A stretch of DNA of 11,546 nucleotides, from positions 1-11,546 of the forward strand of contig CAZEVY010000137.1 in the NCBI GenBank assembly GCA_964515555.1. Reading direction: 5' to 3'. Origin of the DNA: CAZEVY01 sp964515555 (lineage in GTDB: Bacteria; Acidobacteriota; Terriglobia; Bryobacterales; Bryobacteraceae). The position numbers and the translations under genes were made by a program. This document shows positions 6,049-11,546 of the stretch, in pieces. Within the stretch, counting starts at the first letter, position 1. Every line of letters starts with the position of its first letter. The notes beneath the pieces are model-generated. The model made no database searches and was not told where the DNA came from. It saw only the letters and a list, made by a program, of their open reading frames with translations.

Positions 6049-7454
6049 ATGCGCATCACACGAATCACCACCGCGGTACTCGAGGCCAACTTCGACTGGA
6101 CGATCGTCAAGGTGGAGACCGACGAGAACATCACCGGATGGGGCGAGGCCTTCGTCGGACCGGGACTCACCGGCGTCATCCGCGAGTTCGCTACGATTCT
6201 CGTCGGCGAGGACCCATCGTCCATCGATCGCGTCGTGCGGCGGCTGCGCATGTCGTGCGCCTACGTCTACCCGGGGCTGACGGCGCACGCCATCTTCGGG
6301 ATTGAGACCGCCCTGGTCGACATTCTCGGCAAGAAGCTCGGCGTGCCGGCCTGGCGCCTGCTCGGCGGCAAGTATCGCGACCGCGTGCCCATCTACGCCG
6401 ACTGCCACGGCGGCGATGCGCTGGAGAGCATCGGGCCGCTCCTGGTTCCGCGCCATCCGCAGTGGATGCGCAAGGAAGGCCAGGCCGACCGCGCCGGCGT
6501 CGTCAGCGTGAAGCATCACGGCTGGGACGCGTCGGAGAAGGAACACCTTACGCCGGAGTCCTACGCGCGTCGCGCGCGTGAAATGGCCGCCCGGGGATTC
6601 CGAATGCTGAAGTTCGACGTCGACGTGCCGACGCCCTACGAGACCGACGAGTACAACCGCGACCTCAGTCCGGCGGAGATCGACTACGCGGCGGCGCTGG
6701 TCGGCGCGGTGCGCCATGCGGTGGGGATCGAAGTCGGACTGGCGGTGGACTGTCACTGGAACTACAACGTGCAGTCGGCGGTGGAGCTGGCGCGCACCGT
6801 GGAGCCGCACCGGCTGCTGTGGCTCGAGGATCCCGTCCCGCCGGAGAATATCGCCGCGATCGGCGCCGTTCAACGCGCGACGCGGACGGCCATTGCGACC
6901 GGCGAGAACCACTACCAACGGATCGATTTCGAGCGGCTGATGACGGAGGCGGGACTCCGGTTGCTCGCCCCGGATGTCCAGAAGATCGGGTTGTGGGAGG
7001 GCCGCAAGCTCGCCGATCTGGCCGACATGCACTACGTCAACCTGACGCTCCACAACATCAGCGGACCGGTGGGGACCATGGCCGGCGTGCATCTGGCCGC
7101 CGCGATCCCGAACCTGCTGGCGCTCGAATGGCACGCCGCCAGCGTGCCGTTTTTCGATGCACTGGTGAAGGGCGCCGAGGGGCCGATGGTCGCCGATGGC
7201 TCGGTGCGCGTGCCGGACGCGCCGGGGCTCGGCGTGGAGTTCGACGANNNNNNNNNNNNNNNNNNNNNNNNNNNNNNNNNNNNNNNNNNNNNNNNNNNNN
7301 NNNNNNNNNNNNNNNNNNNNNNNNNNNNNNNNNNNNNNNNNNNNNNNCCGATGGCTCGGTGCGCGTGCCGGACGCGCCGGGGCTCGGCGTGGAGTTCGAC
7401 GAGGAAGTCGCCGCGCGTTACCGCAAGCCGGGCGAGCCGTTCTTCGGGGAATAG
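6049..7454 (+). CDS. Enolase-superfamily (mandelate racemase/muconate lactonizing type) acid-sugar dehydratase-like protein, interrupted by an assembly gap
   Basis: Likely dehydrates an aldonic or uronic acid after Mg-assisted proton abstraction alpha to the carboxylate. The capping domain occupies about residues 1-125; the barrel follows. Visible residues are K188-F-D190, metal ligands D234, E260 (LEDP) and E286 (TGEN), the D234-C-H236 motif typical of galactonate/mannonate-type dehydratases (His as general acid), D309 and H335 as a possible Asp-His dyad, and E360 (LEWH). The exact substrate cannot be read. The 3' end contains 100 Ns (7248-7347) between two identical 55-bp copies. Removing one copy and the Ns (155 nt) gives 1251 nt, a clean 416-residue protein ending in KPGEPFFGE; as written, the frame shifts across the gap. 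ATG 6049 starts the family-like MRITRITTAV. The Shine-Dalgarno sequence is poor. The gene lies 25 nt before ilvE. Confidence 0.88.
7193..7247 (+). repeat. 55-bp direct repeat, copy 1 (left flank of gap)
   Basis: Identical base for base to 7348-7402. It codes for the end of the dehydratase barrel (ADGSVRVPDAPGLGVEFD). The two copies directly abut the ends of the N run, so this is probably one genomic sequence present at the ends of two overlapping contigs. Confidence 0.9.
7248..7347. other. Assembly gap of exactly 100 Ns
   Basis: A run of 100 N, a conventional placeholder for a gap of unknown length. Identical 55-bp ends on both sides suggest that the true gap length is minus 55, with no missing sequence. 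Confidence 0.97.
7348..7402 (+). repeat. 55-bp direct repeat, copy 2 (right flank of gap)
   Basis: A perfect copy of 7193-7247. Coding continues directly into EEVAARYRKPGEPFFGE and the stop at 7452-7454, as expected if this is the same locus rather than a real duplication. Confidence 0.9.
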
Positions 7455-7479
7455 CGTCGAATCTGCAATAATGACGGGT

Positions 7480-8415
7480 ATGCTGACACCGACGCCTAAA
7501 ATCTGGCACAACGGTCGGTTCATCCGGTGGGAAGACGCGAAGATCCACGTGCTGTCGCACGTGGTGAGCTACGGCAGCGGCGTCTTCGAAGGCATCCGTT
7601 GCTATCGCACCCCCGAGGGCCCGGCCATCTTCCGCCTGCGCGAGCACGTGCGGCGGCTCGTCGAATCCGCCAAGATCTACCGCATGGATCTCGGCTACTC
7701 GATCGACGAGCTTTCCGAGGCCATGCTGGAGCTCGTTCGCGAGAACAACATGGAGGCCTGCTACATCCGTCCGATCGCGCTGCGCGGCTACGGCGACATC
7801 GGTGTGTACGGCGTGAACAACCCCATCGACGTCTACATCGCCTGCTGGGAATGGGGCAAGTATCTCGGCGAGGAGGCGCTGGCCGAGGGCGTGGACGTGT
7901 GCGTGTCATCGTGGACGCGCAACGCCCCCAATACCATGCCGACGCTGTCGAAAGCCTCGGGCAACTATCTCAACTCGCAGCTCATCCGCATGGAAGCGGC
8001 CGTCAATGGCTATAGCGAAGGCATTGCGCTCGACGAAGCCGGCTACGTGAGCGAAGGCTCGGGCGAGAACATCTTCGTGGTGCGCGACGGCAGGATCTAC
8101 ACGCCGCCGCTTTCCTGTGCCGTGCTCCCGGGCATCACGCGCGATTGCGTAATGCGGCTTTGCGACGACCTCGGAATCGCGGTCACCGAGTCGCTGGTGC
8201 CGCGCGAGATGCTTTACATCGCCGACGAGGTGTTCTTCACCGGCACCGCCGCCGAGATCTCGCCGGTCCGCTCGGTCGACCGCGTGTCGATCGGCAGCGG
8301 GCGCCGCGGTCCGATCACCGAGCGGCTGCAAAGGGAGTTCTTCGGGATTCTGGAGGGAGGAATCGAGGACCGGCACGGCTGGCTCACTGCCGTGAGAGTG
8401 CCGGTCCGGGTCTAG
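7480..8415 (+). CDS. ilvE: Branched-chain-amino-acid aminotransferase (class IV PLP enzyme)
   Basis: A 311-residue cytoplasmic fold-type IV aminotransferase that interconverts Leu, Ile and Val with their 2-oxo acids, using glutamate/2-oxoglutarate. Signatures are SYGSGVFEGIRCY near residues 30-42, the Schiff-base lysine K158 (TLSKASGNYLNS), EGSGENIF at 192-199 and the phosphate-binding T254-G-T-A-A-E-I near the C-terminus. The C-terminal HGWLTAV matches IlvE ends, followed by six extra residues. The length is normal. ATG at 7480 gives MLTPTPKIWHNG, the usual N-terminus; an in-frame ATG at 7471 would add three residues, and neither has a clear Shine-Dalgarno site. D-amino-acid or 4-amino-4-deoxychorismate enzymes share the fold, but the motif set favours IlvE. 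It is 25 nt downstream of the dehydratase and probably cotranscribed. Confidence 0.94.
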   Translation: MLTPTPKIWHNGRFIRWEDAKIHVLSHVVSYGSGVFEGIRCYRTPEGPAIFRLREHVRRLVESAKIYRMDLGYSIDELSEAMLELVRENNMEACYIRPIALRGYGDIGVYGVNNPIDVYIACWEWGKYLGEEALAEGVDVCVSSWTRNAPNTMPTLSKASGNYLNSQLIRMEAAVNGYSEGIALDEAGYVSEGSGENIFVVRDGRIYTPPLSCAVLPGITRDCVMRLCDDLGIAVTESLVPREMLYIADEVFFTGTAAEISPVRSVDRVSIGSGRRGPITERLQREFFGILEGGIEDRHGWLTAVRVPVRV

Positions 8416-8436
8416 CGGCGATGGGGAAACCGCCGG

Positions 8437-8460
8437 CTGCGGATCGAACAGGATCCGCAG
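8437..8460 (+). terminator. GC-rich hairpin after ilvE, possible terminator
   Basis: A perfect 9-bp inverted repeat, CTGCGGATC (8437-8445) and GATCCGCAG (8452-8460), with a 6-nt loop, starts 22 nt after the ilvE stop. There is no T run behind it, so it is not a classical intrinsic terminator. Its position at an operon end fits a terminator or an mRNA 3'-end stabiliser. Confidence 0.45.
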
Positions 8461-8599
8461 GCGCCCGCCCGACGGCCACCTCCCCCGAGATCTCCGCCTG
8501 GCGAGCGCCCGCAAAGGATCTTCATTGTAGATATCCGAAATCCGCGGGCCGCGCCAGCGGAAAAGGCGGATTCCGAGAAGTTATTTCTCCCGCGCGCTG

Positions 8600-8637
8600 T
8601 TGACGTTGCGGGCGGGGCGCTGTGAACAAGCTGTGAA
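8600..8637 (+). promoter_or_regulatory. Candidate promoter/operator region upstream of nagA
   Basis: TTGACG (8600-8605) matches the -35 consensus at 5 of 6 positions; 17 nt later comes a poor -10 (TGAACA, 8623-8628). Two copies of GCTGTGAA at 8619-8626 and 8630-8637 repeat with an 11-nt period, about one helical turn, which could be a regulator site. The nagA start at 8653 has no clear Shine-Dalgarno sequence. The rest of the 8416-8652 spacer holds no ORF that I can support. Confidence 0.3.
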
Positions 8638-8652
8638 TAAAACAAGTCGGCC

Positions 8653-9804
8653 ATGAAGTGTATCGGGATCGGCGCCATCGGAGGAGCGCCCGTCGAGATC
8701 GCCTTCGACGAGGTGATCCGCGGCGTCGCGCCAGCCTCCCCGCCGTCCGGCGGCGGACATTACATCGCACCGGGCTGGGTCGACCTCCAGGTGAACGGGT
8801 TCGCCGGCGTCGACTACTGCTCGCCCACGACGCCGCACGAGGAAATCGCGCGCTCCGTGGCCGCGCTCCGCGCCACCGGCGTCACGCGCTTCCTGCCGAC
8901 CGTCATCACCGGGACTGTTGACGGAATGGCGGGTGCGCTCCGCAACCTCGCACGCGCCCGGGCGGCGATGCCCTCCGAGGGCCGCTCGATGGCCGGCTTC
9001 CATGTCGAAGGCCCGCACATCTCGCCCGAGGACGGGCCGCGCGGCGCGCACCCGCGCCATTGCGTCCGCGCGCCCGACATCGACGAATACCGGCGCTGGC
9101 AGGAGGCCACCGACGGCGCCGTGCATCTGGTCACGGTGGCGCCGGAATGGCCCGGGGCGCCGGCCTACATCGAGGCCGTGGCGCGCGACGGCGTGGTGGT
9201 CAGTATCGGCCACACCATGGCGACCGGGCCGCAGATCGCCGACGCCGTCGCCGCCGGCGCCACCATGTCGACGCACCTGGGTAACGGCGCGCACGCCGTT
9301 CTGGCGCGGCATCCCAACTACATCTGGGAGCAACTCGCCGAGGATCGCCTGACGGCGAGTTTCATCGTCGACGGCATCCATCTGCCGGGTTCGTTCCTGA
9401 AGACCGCGCTGCGCGCCAAGGGGCTGGAACGCTCGGTCCTCGTGACCGACGCGGTGGCGCCCGCCGGCTGCCCGCCCGGACGCTACCGCCTCGGCGAAGT
9501 CGACGTGGAACTGCACGACGACGACCGCGTGACTCTGGCGGGCGAGTCGCGCCTGGCGGGCTCGTCGCTGAGAATGGACCGCGGCGTCGCGAACCTGATG
9601 CGGCTGGCCGGGCTCGCGCTCGGCGACGCCGTGGCGATGGCGACGATCAACGCGGCACGCGCGGGACGCATCGCCGGACGCCAGCGCGGCCTCGTCCCCG
9701 GGGATCGCGCCGACTTGGTGGAGTTCGCCTGGGACGCGGAGTCGAAGGCGGTCGAGGTGCGCCGCACCTGGGTCGAGGGCGAGCTGGTGTTCTCGCGGAA
9801 CTGA
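8653..9804 (+). CDS. nagA: N-acetylglucosamine-6-phosphate deacetylase
   Basis: A 383-residue amidohydrolase that should remove acetate from GlcNAc-6-phosphate, giving glucosamine-6-phosphate, in recycling of cell-wall or chitin sugars. In order: the PGWVDLQVNG strand with Q46/N48 replacing the HxH of other amidohydrolases (as in E. coli NagA), metal ligand E119 (HVEGPH), H187 (IGHT), H208 (STHLGNGAH), substrate-side H243 (DGIH) and catalytic D266 (VTDA). Length is as expected for NagA; the N-terminal beta-sandwich strand segment is short. The single-metal-site arrangement is inferred from these ligands. The ATG at 8653 has a weak ribosome-binding site. No nagB, transporter or regulator adjoins it; the next gene begins 4 nt after its stop. 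Confidence 0.93.
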   Translation: MKCIGIGAIGGAPVEIAFDEVIRGVAPASPPSGGGHYIAPGWVDLQVNGFAGVDYCSPTTPHEEIARSVAALRATGVTRFLPTVITGTVDGMAGALRNLARARAAMPSEGRSMAGFHVEGPHISPEDGPRGAHPRHCVRAPDIDEYRRWQEATDGAVHLVTVAPEWPGAPAYIEAVARDGVVVSIGHTMATGPQIADAVAAGATMSTHLGNGAHAVLARHPNYIWEQLAEDRLTASFIVDGIHLPGSFLKTALRAKGLERSVLVTDAVAPAGCPPGRYRLGEVDVELHDDDRVTLAGESRLAGSSLRMDRGVANLMRLAGLALGDAVAMATINAARAGRIAGRQRGLVPGDRADLVEFAWDAESKAVEVRRTWVEGELVFSRN

Positions 9805-9808
9805 CGGC

Positions 9809-10612
9809 ATGACGGTACGCGGCGCCTACAGAACCATTCACCATTCGAGCGGCGCTCTGGCGATCACAGGCTGGGTGCACGCCGCGCTGTTCCTGCTGAT
9901 GTTCTGGGCGGCGCCCTTCGACCCGCGTGAGATCACCGGCGCCAATCCCTGGTTCAAGCCGATGAAATTCGCGGCCAGCATTGCCATCTTCTGCTGGACG
10001 CTGGCCTTCCTGCTGCAATACATCGACGAGCGGCAGCGGAGCCTGGCCCGCTGGATCGCCCGCGGCGTCTCGGTGACGATGTTCGCCGAGATCGTGTGCA
10101 TCACCATGCAGGCCATCCGCGGCGAACCGTCGCACTACAACATCGGGACGGGCTTCGATGCGGCCGTGTTCGGTGTGATGGGGATCATGATCCTGGCCAA
10201 CACGCTGCTGGTCGCCGCCGCGGCGCTGCTGTTCCTGTGGGCGGGCCTGGAACTACCGGCGCCCTACAGCCTGGGCATCACCTTCGGATTCGTGCTGTTC
10301 CTGGTGGGGAGCGCCGTGGGGTTCGGGATGATCATCAACCAGGCCCACACCGTCGGCGGACCCGACGGCGGTCCGGGGATTCCGTTTCTCGGCTGGAGCC
10401 GGCGACTGGGCGACTTCCGTGTGGCCCACGCCGTGGGACTGCACGCCTTGCAGATTCTGCCGATCACCGGCTGGCTGATTCACCGGCGCCTCGGGCGGTT
10501 GGGAAGTATGGGACAGTCGATTCTCATGGTGGCGGTGACGATCGCCTACCTCGGCGCCGTCGGCTGGCTGACGCGCCAGGCGGCGGCGGGCCGGCCGTTC
10601 CTGACGATATAG
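9809..10612 (+). CDS. Seven-helix integral membrane protein of unknown function
   Basis: A 267-residue protein with about seven hydrophobic helices: roughly residues 16-37, 52-72, 85-103, 118-147, 152-176, 205-225 and 236-257. Polar motifs likely to be conserved are NPWFKPMKF (46-54) before helix 2, QAIRGEPSHYNIGTGFD (101-117) between helices 3 and 4, and H207/H212 within helix 6 (AHAVGLHALQ). Paired histidines in a membrane helix could bind haem or metal, but this is only a guess. I do not recognise a named family. It starts 4 nt after the nagA stop and ends 13 nt before the VOC gene, so it is probably cotranscribed with both. A role as a transporter for nagA substrate is not supported by any motif. 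Confidence 0.85.
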   Translation: MTVRGAYRTIHHSSGALAITGWVHAALFLLMFWAAPFDPREITGANPWFKPMKFAASIAIFCWTLAFLLQYIDERQRSLARWIARGVSVTMFAEIVCITMQAIRGEPSHYNIGTGFDAAVFGVMGIMILANTLLVAAAALLFLWAGLELPAPYSLGITFGFVLFLVGSAVGFGMIINQAHTVGGPDGGPGIPFLGWSRRLGDFRVAHAVGLHALQILPITGWLIHRRLGRLGSMGQSILMVAVTIAYLGAVGWLTRQAAAGRPFLTI

Positions 10613-10615
10613 GAG
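10611..10615 (+). promoter_or_regulatory. Shine-Dalgarno site of the VOC gene
   Basis: AGGAG lies 10 nt before ATG 10626, rather long spacing, and overlaps the stop codon of the membrane protein. It supports this start and independent ribosome loading within the operon. Confidence 0.6.
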
Positions 10616-10625
10616 ACTCGATCCG

Positions 10626-11087
10626 ATGGTGAAACCGATTCCCGACGGGATGTCCGGCGCGACGCCCTACCTCGCCGTCCACGACGCCGCCGCGGCGCTG
10701 GAGTTCTACAGGAGCGGCTTTGGCGCCGTGGAGGTGATGCCGCCCCTGATCGTCGGGGGCAAGGTCGCGCACGCCGAGTTCAAGATCGGAGACGCGCTCA
10801 TCATGCTCGCCGACGAAGACCCTCAATACCGGCGCAGTCCCAAGACGCTCGGCGGGACGACGGCCGCCATCCACCTGTACGTCGAAGATGTGGACGCCTT
10901 CGCCGCGCGCGCCGCCGCGGCGGGTGCGAAGATCGTGATCCCGGTCGGCGACCAGTTCTACGGCGATCGGTCGGGCCGCATCGAGGATCCGTTCGGGCAC
11001 TTGTGGGTCGTCTCCACGCACAAGGAGGATCTGTCGCCCGAGGAAATCCAGCGGCGCTTCGACGAGATGATGAAGCCGGCGTCGTAA
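10626..11087 (+). CDS. VOC-superfamily protein, PhnB/glyoxalase-like
   Basis: A 153-residue vicinal-oxygen-chelate protein with two beta-alpha-beta-beta-beta modules. The first begins TPYLAVHDAAAALEFY (13-28) and includes H49-A-E51; the second begins IHLYVEDVDAF and ends D121-PFGH125-LW. The tail SPEEIQRRFDEMM is typical of the PhnB-like subgroup. Members include glyoxalases, dioxygenases and resistance proteins, and the substrate cannot be told from sequence. H49, E51 and H125 are possible metal ligands. Soluble and probably dimeric by family habit. It is the last gene of the plus-strand cluster and ends 25 nt from the converging DUF1501 gene, with no clear terminator between them. Confidence 0.9.
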   Translation: MVKPIPDGMSGATPYLAVHDAAAALEFYRSGFGAVEVMPPLIVGGKVAHAEFKIGDALIMLADEDPQYRRSPKTLGGTTAAIHLYVEDVDAFAARAAAAGAKIVIPVGDQFYGDRSGRIEDPFGHLWVVSTHKEDLSPEEIQRRFDEMMKPAS

Positions 11088-11112
11088 CGGCCCGCGTCCG
11101 CTTCCCCGGTCG

Positions 11113-11546
11113 TCAGCCCAGCAGCTTTCCGATCGCCTTCCCCGCGACGTCGGTGAGCCGGAAATCACGGCCCTGAAACTGGAACGTCAGCTTCGTGTGA
11201 TCCATGCCGAGCAGGTGCAGCACGGTCGCCTGCACGTCGTGGACGTGGATCGGCTCGGTCGGCGTATAGCCGAAATCGTCCGTGCCGCCGACCGTCTGGC
11301 CGGTGCGAATCCCGGCGCCCGTCATGAAAATGGTGAAGGCGTCGATGTGGTGATTCCGCCCGATCTTGCCCTGCCGGTTCTCGGCCATCGGCGTGCGCCC
11401 GAACTCGCCGCCCCAGATCACCAGCGTCGAATCGAGTAGGCCGCGATCCTTGAGGTCGCGGATCAGCGCGGCGGTCGGCTGATCGGTCTCACGGCAGACC
11501 TGTTCGAGCGGCTTTCCGAGATCGTCGTGATGGTCCCAGTCGGTGT
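11113..11546 (-). CDS. DUF1501 (sulfatase-like) protein, C-terminal part (partial, runs off right edge)
   Basis: The last 143 residues of a DUF1501 protein, a family in the alkaline phosphatase/sulfatase-like superfamily common in Planctomycetota and Acidobacteriota; members usually carry a Tat-type signal, which would lie outside this window. Visible motifs are WDHHDDL at the truncated end, LVIWGGEFGRTPMAEN, GKIGRNHH, FTIFMTGAGIRTGQTVGGTDDFGY, the HVHD-ATVLHLLG strand-helix and the terminal LTFQFQGRDFRLTDVAG. In many genomes this family is paired with a DUF1549/DUF1553 cytochrome-like gene upstream; that gene would lie beyond the right edge. The activity is not established. It is transcribed towards the VOC gene. 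Confidence 0.92.
   Translation of the reverse strand, partial: TDWDHHDDLGKPLEQVCRETDQPTAALIRDLKDRGLLDSTLVIWGGEFGRTPMAENRQGKIGRNHHIDAFTIFMTGAGIRTGQTVGGTDDFGYTPTEPIHVHDVQATVLHLLGMDHTKLTFQFQGRDFRLTDVAGKAIGKLLG

Noticed and set aside
7193..7402. A genuine tandem repeat or mobile-element target duplication
   Set aside because: The copies abut a standard 100-N gap, and collapsing them restores the gene, so an assembly overlap is the simpler reading.
5986..7647. A 553-codon minus-strand frame opposite the dehydratase
   Set aside because: Antisense shadow in GC-rich sequence, crosses the N gap, Arg/His-rich, no domain, and opposes a gene with intact catalytic motifs.
6007..8415. An 802-codon frame fusing the dehydratase to the aminotransferase
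   Set aside because: The fusion depends on the 100-N gap shifting the frame. After removing the duplicated 55 bp and the Ns, the dehydratase stops at 7452-7454 and ilvE starts separately.
8581..9810. A 409-codon minus-strand frame opposite nagA
   Set aside because: Antisense shadow rich in Arg, His and Gly; nagA on the plus strand keeps all its metal and catalytic residues.

Overview
The window is GC-rich and almost fully coding. It most resembles a metagenome-assembled acidobacterium of the Solibacteres/Bryobacterales or Vicinamibacteria type. That placement is inferred from serine/threonine kinases fused to TolB-like propellers, a DUF1501 protein and the general protein style; no rRNA or other marker is present. 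No tRNA, rRNA, CRISPR array, insertion sequence or phage gene was seen.

Minus-strand operon (1-4773), in transcription order: an L-threonylcarbamoyladenylate synthase of the Sua5/YrdC family, a YmdB-type metallophosphoesterase, a one-pass membrane Ser/Thr kinase with a periplasmic PD40/TolB-like propeller, and a second kinase that runs off the left edge. The joints are an ATGA overlap, a 17-nt gap and another ATGA overlap. One transcript therefore probably joins a tRNA-modification enzyme, a phosphodiesterase and two paralogous kinases.

A divergent 258-bp intergenic region (4774-5031) carries a candidate promoter in each direction. The plus strand then reads: a two-CBS-domain protein (5032-5505); a small HxxxH protein broken by an in-frame TAA, with protein-like sequence continuing to 6035; an enolase-superfamily acid-sugar dehydratase-like enzyme (6049-7454); and a branched-chain aminotransferase, ilvE (7480-8415). 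The dehydratase gene contains a 100-N gap flanked by the same 55 bp on both sides. This looks like an unjoined contig overlap: removing one copy plus the Ns restores a clean 416-residue frame.

After a 237-bp spacer with a hairpin and a possible promoter comes a second tight plus-strand cluster: nagA (8653-9804), a seven-helix membrane protein of unknown function (9809-10612) and a PhnB-like VOC protein (10626-11087). A DUF1501 protein, cut by the right edge, converges on it from the minus strand (11113-11546).

Most genes are housekeeping or catabolic. I found no convincing evidence of a new defence or mobile system. The points most worth a second look are the coupled kinase pair in a Sua5-YmdB operon, the in-frame stop in the HxxxH gene and the false assembly gap.
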